Position numbers and translations under genes: made by a program
NCBI GenBank assembly: GCA_020740775.1
Contig: JAHEWK010000013.1
Span: 682,001-746,000 of the forward strand
DNA: 64,000 nt
Origin: Ilyonectria destructans
Lineage: Eukaryota; Ascomycota; Sordariomycetes; Hypocreales; Nectriaceae
Direction: 5' to 3'
Notes under the pieces: generated by a model
Database searches by the model: none
The model's input: only the letters and a program-made list of their open reading frames with translations
What the model was told of the DNA's origin: nothing
Shown: positions 34,255 to 44,559 of the stretch, in pieces
How the letters are laid out: each line of letters begins with the position of its first letter
Position numbering within the stretch: position 1 is the stretch's first letter

Positions 34255-37200
34255 CTATTTTGCTGATTTGAGAAGCTTCACGATGGCCTCGTATCCATAC
34301 TCTGCCGCATACCACAGCGGCGTCCTGCCAGCCTCATTTTCCGCTTTAATATCTGTACCCTTATTAACTAGCAGCTGCACAATAACCTCATTTCCATCTT
34401 TAGTAGCATACAGCAGCGGCGTCTGGCCGTCCTCGTCCTTCGCCTCGATATTAGCGCCTTTCTCGAGCAACAGCTGCACAACGTCCTTGTACCCTCTCCT
34501 AGCGGCCGACAGCAGCGGCGTCTGGCCGTCCTCGTCCTTCGCCTCGATATTAGCGCCTTTCTCGAGCAACAGCTGCACAACGTCCTTGTGCCCGTCCATA
34601 GTGGCCTGCAATAGCGGCGTTTGGCCAAAATCAGTATCCCTCGATTCAATATTGGCGCCTTTCTCGAGCAACAGCTGCACAACGGCCTTATCCCCGTTTT
34701 CAGCGGCGTACCACAGCGGCGTTTGGCCAAAATCAGTATCCCTCGATTCAATATTGGCGCCTTTCTCGAGCAACAGCTGCACAACGTCCTTATGCCCGTT
34801 CAGAGTGGCCTGCAACAGCGGCGTCTGGCCAAAACAAGTATCCCTCAATTCAATATTAGCGTGTTTCTCGAGCAACAGCTGCACAACATCCTTGTGCCCT
34901 CTCCTAGCGGCCGACAGCAGCGGCGTCTGGCCGTTCTTATCCTTCGCCTCGATATTGGCGCCTTTCTCGAGCAACAGCTGCACAACGGCCTTATCCCCGT
35001 TCTTAGCGGCGTACCACAGCGGCGTCTGGCCCAAATCAGTATCCCTCGATTCAATATTGGCGCCTTTCTCGAGCAACAGCTGCACAACTTCCTTATACCC
35101 GTTCTCAGCGGCCCTCGACAGCGGCGTCCGACCATGGCTATCATTCAAGTCCGTGTCCTGACAGAGTTGAAGAAGCCTGCTTACGGCTGTGTGAACACCG
35201 AAGTATGCCGCCAAATAAAGCCCCGTGATTTCCCTTGGAACTGATTGGCTGTAACTTGAGGCCCACGACCTCTTAACAGCCATTAGTGCCTGGCTCGACG
35301 CTTCCACTTTCTTCACATCCTGCAGAAAGTTGATGACGCCCTGATCGCATTTCTGAACTTTGCGAGCATGCTCGCCCCAGTTGTGTGCAGCGTAGTCGTA
35401 AAGCGGATTTAAACCAAGCCGCTCCTCAAACTCGGCGTTTGTTTGACAATGCCCGGTCCCAAAGATGCTAAATGAGAGGTAGGTAACGCAGATGTTCGTG
35501 ATATCGGTCTCTGCAACCGGAAACCACTGTGCTTGCGTTCGTTCGAAATATTCTTGCGTGGTATAGTGGACTAACCGGATGATATCACTTTCTTCATCAA
35601 CAGTTACCAAGCCAGCGCACACAGAGACAATATCTTCAAGATCTGAGATATTATCTTCTCTGAGCTCCGCCCTGCCTTCTTCTACAGCAAGGACATGCTG
35701 AAGTTCCAACGTAGTCAGCGGCCGCTTTGCGCAGGTGATCCACGATAAAGTTTGCTTGGCAAGTTCATGCTGGCCCTTCACTAGGCCTTCAATCCGTTCC
35801 ATCGCGTGATTATATGCCTCGTCGTATGCAGCTGACCCGGTCGGTAGTTTTGCAAGAGCATCTCGAACGGCTTGAGGCGATCTCTTCCCAACGAGTGAGT
35901 CCAAATGGAGCCGGGCAAGTAAGAACCTAAGAACAAATTAACGTGTCGTCTCATTCGCGGAATAATGTCACGGACATTCCCTGTACAGACTGGATAATCC
36001 CAGTCTTAACGTCCTCTTGGAGCTCTGGCCTTCGATTGATGAAGTTTGGCAATCGGGACATGTGTTCTTCGATATATTTCCGCACGTCTCCGTCGTTGGC
36101 ATGGATCTTCAGTGTTGTGCTTCCTTTAAATTCCCTTTCAATCTCTGGTAGAGGTCGCGAAGTTGCTAAGACATTTGTCTTTGTTTTGGCTTGGAGACTG
36201 AAAATGTTTGAGAGCAATTTTGATCGGCAGCCATCGGACGATTGACATTCATCAAGTGCGTCGATGACAATAAAGACTCTCGAATAGATACTGGTTACGG
36301 ACTGAAGGGCGGTAGAGATCTCGTCAAATGATGGTCTCGTCCGTGCCCCTTCATGGCGCTGATAAAGATATTTTACATCGTCTGGAGGGATTGGGTGGCA
36401 TAGCTGCTTTAGCAGGCTTGCGAGTAGGTCTCTAGCCTCCTGGTTGTGCCCCTGCCGGAAGTTGCAATAGAGATAGGCAATTCCGATAGTGGTATCCTCT
36501 CGAAACTGCTCGCTAAGGTCGGCAATGACGATGGATGCGAGGATCGTCTTCCCAGCTCCGGGAATGCCTGGGCAGAAGAGCGTCTGCTTGCTTGTAGATA
36601 GCCAAGTCTTGTACTCTTGCGAATTCAAGAACCATTGACCGGTTCCTGGCTGTCGCCGGTTGAGGTAGTCGCTCTGTTGAGGACCATAGTCAACCGGAGT
36701 GAGCCAATCCAGGATCTTTCTCACCTCTGCATTTTGTTGATGACGTACGATGTTGTCGGTGTTTCTTGCCATGTCCGAGACTCCATTTTTGATGCCTGCC
36801 AGCACTGCGAACTGTTAGTCAGTCCAGCTTAGTCGTTCTTTCACAGCGTTGTTCCAAGTTACAAGCCGCTTTGACAGCTCACTTAATTCAGTGAAGCTGT
36901 GGCTTGAGACAAGACTGCCTATTTTACATTGTCTGGTTTCATATGGCAAGAGGAATAACTAGTAAAAGAACCGCTTTACTTACAGCCTTCCATCTTTCCT
37001 GCCCATGACGGTAGCGGAGCCACCTTTGCAGGCTTCACAACATAAAGAAGCTCCCTCCCATATGCAGCAGCCGCAAGCGCTGCATATTTGTGCCAGTCAT
37101 CATTTTTGTGTGAATCCGAATAATCGCACATTCCTCGAATCACCAGACAGGGAAAGTTGTTCATCAAGCCGCCAGCTTCCATCTCAAAGCACAGGATGTT

Positions 37201-37953
37201 CAATTCTGGATCTTGAGAGTATTGGTCCCTTTCCTTGGCGTTTTTCATGACCGAGTTGGCGGATGCAATGATACCATAGTGGACGATGACTTCCCGACTG
37301 AGATTGCGAGGCGTACGCTCTTTCAGTCTGTTGGCCTCACAGTCCGCACAGCTGTTACCACCCTCGTGTTCGTAGTCGGCGTGGAATAGTCGATCCTCGG
37401 TCGGACGTCGGTAGTCAGGCATATCTTTCATCAATTCCAAGTGCTTGGCGATTCTGTCAGGCTTCCTTGGGTCGTTGTGACGGCGTCGCACCTCCGGAAG
37501 AACTCCAAGTAGGACCGGTGGAGGAGCATTTAGCTGGCCGGTCCGTTGGAACCGTCCATCTGACAACCGCTTCCCAAGGTCGTATTGTACCACACCCCCA
37601 AGGGCGCCTCGCGGTTCACTAACGACCACGTCGCCCAGTCGAATGTCATTTTTCTGCGTCGGGGCGGCTCCCCCAATGCCGACCATCAAGGCGAACCTCA
37701 AGTTGGGAAACGACCGGACCATATCTCTAGCAACACTAGCAGCAGAGTTCGTGCCATATTGGCCACCTGGCAAGCTTCCAATGACCACATGATGCTTGTT
37801 GATACGACCGAATGCGTAAGTGTTGTTGTCATTTACCTCGGCCGTCTCTGGACCGTCGCTTTCGGAATCAAGCATTCGACAAGCAGCCTCGTACTCTTCC
37901 TGCAGGGCACATATCCAACCGATTGTGTAATCTTCTACAGCCGGCTCTGACAT
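34255..37953 (-). CDS. NLR-like protein: PNP_UDP - NACHT - ankyrin repeats
   Basis: Exons 37953-36984, 36804-35976 and 35926-34255 encode 1156 residues. The N-terminal domain (about 1-310) is a nucleoside-phosphorylase-like fold ([34 protein letters not shown]). The central NACHT ATPase has Walker A GIPGAGKT (403-410) and Walker [12 protein letters not shown]. The C terminus (about 864-1156) has nine ankyrin repeats of 33-34 residues. This PNP-NACHT-ANK layout is a classic fungal STAND receptor. The repeats would sense a ligand, NACHT would drive oligomerisation, and the PNP domain is the presumed effector. Repeats 2-7 are almost identical, pointing to recent duplication or gene conversion. 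The first intron (179 bp) is longer than usual here; the others restore [14 protein letters not shown]. No amyloid motif is seen in this protein. Confidence 0.88.
34400..35136 (-). repeat. Tandem ankyrin-coding repeats, about 99-102 bp units
   Basis: Inside the NLR gene. The core TTCTCGAGCAACAGCTGCAC (plus strand) recurs nearly unchanged in seven or more units. Unit length alternates between 33 and 34 codons depending on EAKD-type or SRDTD-type linkers. Confidence 0.9.
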
Positions 37954-38344
37954 TGGTACGGTGAAACACGGCCAAAAGATCGTCTGTCGGTTCCGAGGGC
38001 AGTTTGTCGATGGAATAATACGAGCGTGAGAGGGAGACGGAGAAGGTAGTGTCGGGAGGAGAGTGCGCTAACGGGAATACGGTCGGATCTGTTGGTAGCG
38101 GGCGCTTCTTGGTCTATTGCAATCGTCTCAATTGATCTAAACGGTATCAAAAGGCTGTCTACCTTGGGAGAGTGATCGCATATGGCCACAGACAGCAAAT
38201 TGGAAGCTGAAGATTTAGAAAATAGGAAGGGGAGAATTAGTACACGGAACGCGCGAAGTCGCGTCGGCTGTGTGCTTTCTTTTTCGCGCATAATAACGTA
38301 GCGACAGTTGAGTGGCCAAGATGCGCCACGGCGCTTCCATCAGA
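37954..38344. other. Upstream region of the PNP-NACHT-ANK gene
   Basis: No supported gene; likely promoter and leader of the NLR. Confidence 0.4.
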
Positions 38345-38440
38345 CGCTCCTACAACCAATCATTCCCCCACTGACTTGAGTCAAGTGACCAACGAGAGCA
38401 GGGTATTTTGTAATTTCGATGACCCACTTGTCGTCAGCCT
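38345..38440. repeat. Dispersed repeat copy B (mate at 6351-6447)
   Basis: See copy A. Here the minus-strand reading is open from 38567 to 38340 (…KWVIEITKYPALVGHLTQ) and may be the C-terminal remnant of an unidentified protein, lying about 0.4 kb upstream of the NLR start. Confidence 0.6.
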
Positions 38441-39652
38441 CATTCTGGAGATGGCGGACGATTCTCAAATCAGACGCATTAGAGGAAGTCACAGGAGTCG
38501 AGTATCGGCCTGTCGTGCCCTGCGTTACCCCAAACACATTCGAGCTAATAATTTCGTAGCCCCTCAACTAATTGACGTCGATTGATGTTTTGGTACTCAG
38601 CATCCTAGGCCATGCAATTTGGTCACTATGTAATGATATGTGCAGCATTTTGAGATCAAAGACTCCGAGAGTGCACTATTTTGTCAGAGGTGAGGCAATT
38701 TTGGTAACTTGCTTTTTTGGAAAGTCAGGTCGTTCCCGCTTATAACGAACTTTTGATCAACATTCTGTATTAATTAGAATCAATGTCGCCTTCTGCTGGC
38801 GCTTTTATAATAGCAGAGGGAAAATGCTGCTCAGTTACTTCTTACACGTAACGGGACTGACAGTCGTCCGTGGATGCTTACACTTGAACACGAGGACTTG
38901 CTGAGGGCTACGATGGTAGACTACTAAAGTGCTTCGATTTGTTAGGTACGTCAGCCGAGCGTAAGATCCAACTATATGCCACAGGTTTATGGTTCCTGGA
39001 GCTCAATGGCTATTTGCAGGTAGAAAGCTGCGTCGCACAATTTGGTATCCAAGACTAGGCCTCATACACTCTATAAATAACGTGTTGACACAACCACTGG
39101 GAAAGCAGCTGTGCTGTGAGCTTTATCTCTCATTTATGTTCTGTCTACTCCTTGCAGGCGAGTTTTGTATCGATGTAGGGTTTATCTTTAGAATGCGTTC
39201 TTTCATGTGTTGGGATTGATACTTCCGATTTGTACGGTAAAGTAGCTACAGGTGCATTTGTTTTTAATTGGATAAGCAGGGTGTTGCTAGAGCGGTGGAG
39301 GCATGTATTTGAAGGGAAATTCTTTGAAACTTGAAAAAGAAATGTGACGGCATTGCTTGAGCTAGATCCGTGTCGAGACTAGCTATAGAGATGCTTCTGG
39401 TATTGTATTGGGGCACCATAGTATGCTCCGTCTGGTTGGATACCGATGCTCCATGTCTTGAATTTTGGCGCCCTAATCAATAAGCCCCTCCAATGCGTGC
39501 AATAATTTGGGAATGATTAACTACTGATGGAGCTTGAATCGGAAACCGGGCATTGCTGTCAATAAATGTTTTATTGTTCAACACATAGAGCTCCTTTTCT
39601 TGTCGGTGTCGGATAAACCCACTAGGCCCTACGTAGAACCTTCCTCATTGCG
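38441..39652. other. Intergenic, no recognisable gene
   Basis: Only short open frames without motifs. Confidence 0.45.
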
Positions 39653-40549
39653 CTATGAGCGTTCAATCGTCCCATACATATCCCCTTGTATGATTTCAGA
39701 TTTCCCCTTCCCGATCGTCACGCCGTAGTTGTGGCCGAGCCTTCCAAGGGGTGCATGGCCCTTGAAGTCGGAGGCGATTCGATCTCCCTGGGCCAACTTG
39801 ACGTTGTCACCCACTTCGGTCCGCTCCCAACGATGGCCGCAGCCTCTGGCCGCAATGGCCTCTCGCAGAGCCTGCTCTAGCAAGCCGTCTCCGTTGGATT
39901 GTGAGGCATCGTGGAGAAGTTGGAGAACCGCGTCCGACTGGCCATCACCCACTTCCTCTACCTCAACACGGCATAGGTCCTGTTGAGAGTCGACAATCGG
40001 CTGGGATAACTTCTCCAAATGACCAAGGTTTCCACTTATGTCTTCCAGCAGCCGGTCAAAGTACTTCTTTTCGTAGACTGCCCACTTTGTCCTCTTCACC
40101 CACGACACTGCCTTGGTGCGCTTTGCCCAGATGGTTTTCGTCCGCGCACTCAACGCCTGAGTCGATTCGTCCATGTCGCTGGGGCCAAAGACTTCCAGAT
40201 CGGCACCTGCTGAAGCATTCTGCGCTCGATATTTATTCGACTTGTGTTCCACCTCGCCGATATCCTCAAGGATCGAGCTAAGAAGGTTTTCGACAGTCCT
40301 TTCGGTTACACTATCGACAACGACGCTCTGACGTAGCCCCGTTCGCGGATCTGGGAGAATACCAGCAGCAATTCCCCATCTGGTCACTTGGAGTTTCAGT
40401 GCGTCAAGTTGAGCTTGGGATTTGGTGAAATCCTTGCCGAAGCGACGACCCAGCTCCACGTATTCGAAGCACTGCACGATAGATGTGAAGGTCCCCGTCG
40501 CTGAAGCAGCCAGCGACACCACGCCAAGGGTCAATCCAACAGGGTCCAT
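39653..40549 (-). CDS. HeLo-domain protein with two C-terminal amyloid-like motifs
   Basis: An intronless gene of 298 residues starting at MDPVGLTLG. Residues 1 to about 210 match the HeLo domain (PF14479) of HET-S type proteins: a hydrophobic N-terminal helix (VGLTLGVVSLAASATG), YVELGRRFGKDF, a LDALKLQVTRWG helix and a C-terminal helical part. The tail carries two copies of a 21-22-residue motif at 238-259 and 272-293: Gly-His-x-[WY], Thr three residues on, and Gln-Gly-Asp thirteen residues after the aromatic, ending in Ile or Tyr. Two such repeats after a HeLo domain is the layout of HET-S, where templated beta-solenoid folding of the repeats frees the HeLo helix to damage the membrane. A membrane-active cell-death role here is inferred. 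It is divergent from a paralogue at 41685. In-frame ATGs upstream (to 40789) precede non-HeLo sequence and were not chosen. Confidence 0.82.
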   Translation of the reverse strand: MDPVGLTLGVVSLAASATGTFTSIVQCFEYVELGRRFGKDFTKSQAQLDALKLQVTRWGIAAGILPDPRTGLRQSVVVDSVTERTVENLLSSILEDIGEVEHKSNKYRAQNASAGADLEVFGPSDMDESTQALSARTKTIWAKRTKAVSWVKRTKWAVYEKKYFDRLLEDISGNLGHLEKLSQPIVDSQQDLCRVEVEEVGDGQSDAVLQLLHDASQSNGDGLLEQALREAIAARGCGHRWERTEVGDNVKLAQGDRIASDFKGHAPLGRLGHNYGVTIGKGKSEIIQGDMYGTIERS

Positions 40550-41684
40550 TGTTAAAATTTGATGTTGCGGGGTGATTTGGCAAATTTCCAGAAGACCGAG
40601 TCTTAGATATGGTGTTGTGCTGCGCGATTTATAACACAAGCCACGCTGTCCACGCGTATAGCTCCCTCTCGTCTCACTGCATTTGAGCCTCCAGCGACCA
40701 GTTATATTGTTTTCCATACTCTTTTTCGCCACTATCCTCCATACATGCATCTCTATCCGACCCTTTATTCTGTCGGCTACGCGAATCAACTCTTGATACT
40801 ATTGTTACTTAATCATCACTATTATCCCCTCTGTTCCTTACAGAGGTTTTATCAACTGACCCATTGAGGCTACAATGTTGTCATTTTGATATCCTTGTAA
40901 CTACTAGGATGCAACTTGAGAAGATATCCTAAGCTTGACACAGGTTGCGACCCCACATATGTCGTCCCAATAGAGCCCGAAGGCCTTTGCTAGCTTACTG
41001 GACCTTACATCCCAAATTCGCATCGACTTGCTCATGTGTCTATGACCTCTCTTTATTGCGAAAGGTCTCTGGGGGTTGTCAGCCACTGGAAAACCAAGCT
41101 GTCCGGCATAACCCAGCCACCAACAGATACGGTGACGTCAATTGGGCGTACCCGTGGGGCAGCCTGCCGAGCTACCATTCAACCCAGCCCACCAAGGAGT
41201 AGCCGAGAGGTGGTTATTACCTGATGGTGACTCATTTTCAGTCCTCTTGCTCAATACCAGGGCTGAAATCTCACTGCAGCATATTTCTGGATTCATTGGA
41301 CTACAACTGCCGGTAAAGCAGCCACAAGTTACAGGACTGTGGGGCTTGTGCAAATACCTAGAGCCTCTTAGGCCCCAGCTGATCGAAAGAAGCGAGGTAC
41401 ATACGTAGAGCAGGCTGGCGGGAGCATCCACACGCATTAGCCGGAGAAGGCGTCGGGTCTTGGCTAGTACTATTCTGTAGGGGGGTGGCTTTCGAGGCCC
41501 CCAAGTAGCTGGATGCCTCTTCGCCCAAGGGAGGTCGCAGAGGAGCAGGCTGGGTGCTGTCGTTGTTCATATAAAATATCACATTCATCCCACGACCTGG
41601 CATTGACTTACGTGGATGACACCACCGCCTGCAAAGATATTACTGTTACATCTCCGAATCTCTGAAGCCTTCTATTGTGTTAAT
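40550..41684. other. Shared promoter region of the two HeLo genes
   Basis: A 1.1-kb gap between divergent paralogues. No open frame with recognisable features; co-regulation is possible. Confidence 0.5.
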
Positions 41685-42620
41685 ATGGGTGCTGAAACTC
41701 CAACCGCTGTTGCCCTCACTAGCTCTGCCGCTGCTCCCGCCGATTCTGTCGTTCTCCTCGCTCGTTCTATTTCCGATGCTTTCGCCTCAATCTTCAAGCG
41801 TATCGACTCCATGCAGCTGGTATTGAGCTATGGAGATGATGTTGCCTGGTTCCAGGTCCGGCTCGACACCCACAAGCTTCGCCTCACGAGATTCGGAGTA
41901 GCGACCGGTGTGCTACCAGACTACCATACTGGGAAATGCCGCGAGATCTCGACCAGCCCCGCAAAGGCGATTCAAGCACAGAAATTCATGAAGGGACTGC
42001 TCAATGGCACGGAGGCGATCGAGCAGAACTCGAAGGATGATGCCGAGTTACTACCCCCAAACGACAACGAGACCGTCGCAGTCTACGCCCCTGCGAAATT
42101 GCAAGGGTTTCAGCTCGCCTTGCACAATGGGGTAGAAAGCGTCGTTTCAAAGCGGACGAAGGATATTCCGGTCGGGACTGTGGAGAGTTGGTCGATATAC
42201 GAGAAGGACCGATTTGAGTCGATGGTGCGCGAAATTTCCACCATCGAGAGTCGGTTCGAGCGTCTGTTCCCAGATGCCATGGAAGTCCTGAAATTGCTTT
42301 GCGCATACGAAGTCAGGGAGATTCAACAAACGAGCCCGGGGAAAACTGCACTGGAGGAGCTTGAGAAGTCGAGCAAAGAAAACAAGGACAGCCTGCTTGC
42401 CCACGCCGTTCGAGACGCGATCATCGCTCAAGGCACCGGGCACACTTACCGTCATACTGAGGTGGAGAAAGACGCCGCAGTTCAACAGGGAGACTACATT
42501 TCCAAAGACTTCACTGGCCAGGCCGTGAAGGGGAGAATGGGGCACACATACGAAAATACCAACCTCAAAAGTGGTTCCAAAGCGAGACAGGGCGACACAT
42601 ACGGGGGTCAAAACCTCTGA
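41685..42620 (+). CDS. Second HeLo-type protein with two C-terminal amyloid-like motifs
   Basis: An intronless gene of 311 residues, paralogous to the neighbour at 39653. The HeLo-like part keeps the YGDD-x5-QVRLDTHKLRLTRFGVATGV helix and a WSIYEKDRFESMVREI region parallel to WAVYEKKYFDRLLEDI in the neighbour. The tail has motifs at 252-273 and 286-307: GHTY-x2-T with Gln-Gly-Asp thirteen residues after the Tyr. Repeat spacing (34 residues) and the linker (KDFTGQAVKGRM against SDFKGHAPLGRL) match the neighbour closely. The N-terminal helix is less hydrophobic and preceded by about 20 Ala/Ser/Thr-rich residues, so membrane activity is less certain; it could be a regulator of the first protein (inference). 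An in-frame ATG at 41616 would add 23 residues. The 3' end converges with the ubiquitin-like gene, 295 bp apart. Confidence 0.8.
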   Translation: MGAETPTAVALTSSAAAPADSVVLLARSISDAFASIFKRIDSMQLVLSYGDDVAWFQVRLDTHKLRLTRFGVATGVLPDYHTGKCREISTSPAKAIQAQKFMKGLLNGTEAIEQNSKDDAELLPPNDNETVAVYAPAKLQGFQLALHNGVESVVSKRTKDIPVGTVESWSIYEKDRFESMVREISTIESRFERLFPDAMEVLKLLCAYEVREIQQTSPGKTALEELEKSSKENKDSLLAHAVRDAIIAQGTGHTYRHTEVEKDAAVQQGDYISKDFTGQAVKGRMGHTYENTNLKSGSKARQGDTYGGQNL

Positions 42621-42915
42621 TGGTATTCTTTCCATCTGGGTGTGCAGGATTTGGTCTTTGATTGTCCAGCTTTGTTCATTCCAATTCAATAACAAATCAT
42701 TTTTGTGACATGCAGACCATCATGCATGTTCAAGTCCTTCCAGTGTCCGAGCGAATATTGTGTGCTACGCTCCACTGTGCGATCAGCAATGAAGCCCCCA
42801 GAGAGACCAACAACGATACAGCCATGCACAGGGTACGGTATTGATAATAATTCCACGGATTTGGTCAAACTTAGTGATTGTCTATAGTATAGTTTCTCAT
42901 ATTTCTCCCTCCTAT

Positions 42916-43669
42916 TTAACTTGAACGTTTGAATTGGTTTCCCTGCTGAAAATCGACGCTCCGCCGTCTTGTATCTTTGAACCGAAGATTTCTGGGATCC
43001 GAAGTCGTCGAACTGCGCTCGCCGCCTTTTTCAATTACATCACCCTGGTGATTGGATGTGTGGTATGTCTCGGTTCTCCGATATTTGTTCCCACGATGCG
43101 GCAGGCCCTCGGACCGGGTTTCATCACTCCCTGTATAGATTTTGCCCTGCACCTCGCAGTCGCTTCTGGCGGAAGAACCGCCAGGAAGGTAGTGGTTGCC
43201 TTGTCGTAGATACCCATTGTCGCATTTGGTGTCTTTGAAATGGTGAGAGCCTCCATTTAAGGGGGCTTGGGCGTTAGATCCGGACTCAATTCGATCGCCT
43301 AGGTGACCAACCGAGTTCACCAGGGTGGTACCAGAATATTGATGTGCCTGGGTTGCAATCCCCCATGAGTCTTGTAGATACAGAACGCTATTATCGTGCA
43401 GGATGTCCCCGATAAGCTGGGCTTCGTTGCCCACATCGAGGGGTTGGCGCTGTGAGTTGAGTAACCGTTGTCTTTCTACAGGAACACCGGTACGGTATTC
43501 AAGGATATCTCTGAAGCTGTACCAGCGCCAATCTCCGTTGACGTACAGCACGTGGGTGGGCTCACCTGGCCACGGTGTCAGTACAGGGCTGCGGAGCGAG
43601 AAGTACAAAGGCTAACTCACCCTCATTTATCAGTACGTAGATAGTCAATACTGGATAAAGCCAGGCCAT
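42916..43669 (-). CDS. Ubiquitin-like domain protein with four or more amyloid-like motifs
   Basis: Exons 43669-43621 and 43565-42916 (55-bp GT-AG intron) encode 232 residues. Residues 1-82 look like a ubiquitin beta-grasp fold: strand LTIYVLI, strand HVLYVNGDWRW, helix SFRDILEY, then GVPVERQRLLNSQRQPLD (43-60), which lines up with the ubiquitin segment after its main helix, and the last strand DNSVLYL. There is no C-terminal Gly-Gly, so conjugation is unlikely. The rest is a chain of motifs at about 91-111, 123-143, 176-196 and 209-229, each with an aromatic, Thr at +3 in all four, and Gln/Leu-Gly-[Asp/Asn] at +12 to +14. A degenerate fifth lies near 141-160. Repeat 123-143 (SHHFKDT…GYLRQGN) closely resembles the N-terminal motif of the divergent NLR at 44560. 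Proposed role: amyloid-recruited partner of that NLR. An upstream ATG at 43759 would extend the N terminus by 30 residues. Confidence 0.68.
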
Positions 43670-44559
43670 GGTCGAGACAACCCACTTCGACTCGTTGGGG
43701 TATGCGAGCTGGTAGATTGGAGATGGCGGAAAGGTCGAGGCGAGTGAAAGCGCACACATGCAGCAAATAAGCCTTGCCTGGAACGACTCATTTCACATCG
43801 ACGGAGCCCAATATCTTCACCCCCAAGGTGCCCGTAGGTTGGGCTACTCTAAGTTGATGCAAGTTGATCTGCGTGGTTAGCATTAGCGTGCCTAGGCGAT
43901 GGCCGCATTTCAGCTGCTTTAAAGTGCAGCTGCAGTCAGCTTGCAAAGCCGTCACTATTCTTGTTCGTTTCCTGCTTTTCTGACCGCTTATTCCGAGACT
44001 TACCGGTCGCTGTGATCTGCGCTACTTGATTGGAGCCTCATGCGGCTCCGAATTGCACATTTCCAGCCCCGGTCCAGCCACCAACATCACCCTGCAGCAG
44101 CTGAGGAGCGCCAAGCATCTAGTCTGTGTAATCTATGGGTTTCGGCTTGCGGCATTTGGCAAGGCTCGTCTTGCTCGATGAGACCTTCCTGGGTCTTCTT
44201 GCCCAAGACCCGTCTTTTGTCAGGTATGTCGAGCCGACCTGCAGAATGTGTCCCGCGTGATGTGCCACTTAGCGCCTCGTTTCTACTTTGCTAGGATCAA
44301 AGTGCTTGTTGGTCAGAAACATTGCTTTTTCCTCCGCTGTTATCTACTAGTGCCAGCTTCAAGCGACTGCTGGAACATGCTCACACATCCTCGGCGCGAG
44401 AAGGAAACCCCTATTGGGCATCGAGCCGTTGCTCAGCCACGTCTTTCCGCTGGTCTATTTTGGTTCCCGAACAATTGTGATTTTCTTGAGTCAAACACGA
44501 CCAGCAAACCCGCACAACAATAGTGAGAAGTAGGAGATTCTCGAAGATTGCAACCTGAG
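43670..44559. other. Divergent promoter region between the ubiquitin-like and NLR genes
   Basis: About 0.9 kb. The plus strand near 44020-44230 reads in part like coding sequence (a frame rich in NITLQQLRSAKHLV-type text) but is interrupted. It could be a decayed gene or undetected 5' exons of the NLR. Confidence 0.4.

Noticed and set aside
34400..35136. Regular repeats as a possible CRISPR-like array
   Set aside because: They are in-frame ankyrin codons in a eukaryotic gene; no spacer structure.
34268..35161. Long open frame antisense to the ankyrin repeats
   Set aside because: A by-product of the repeated coding sequence; the minus strand encodes clear ankyrin units.
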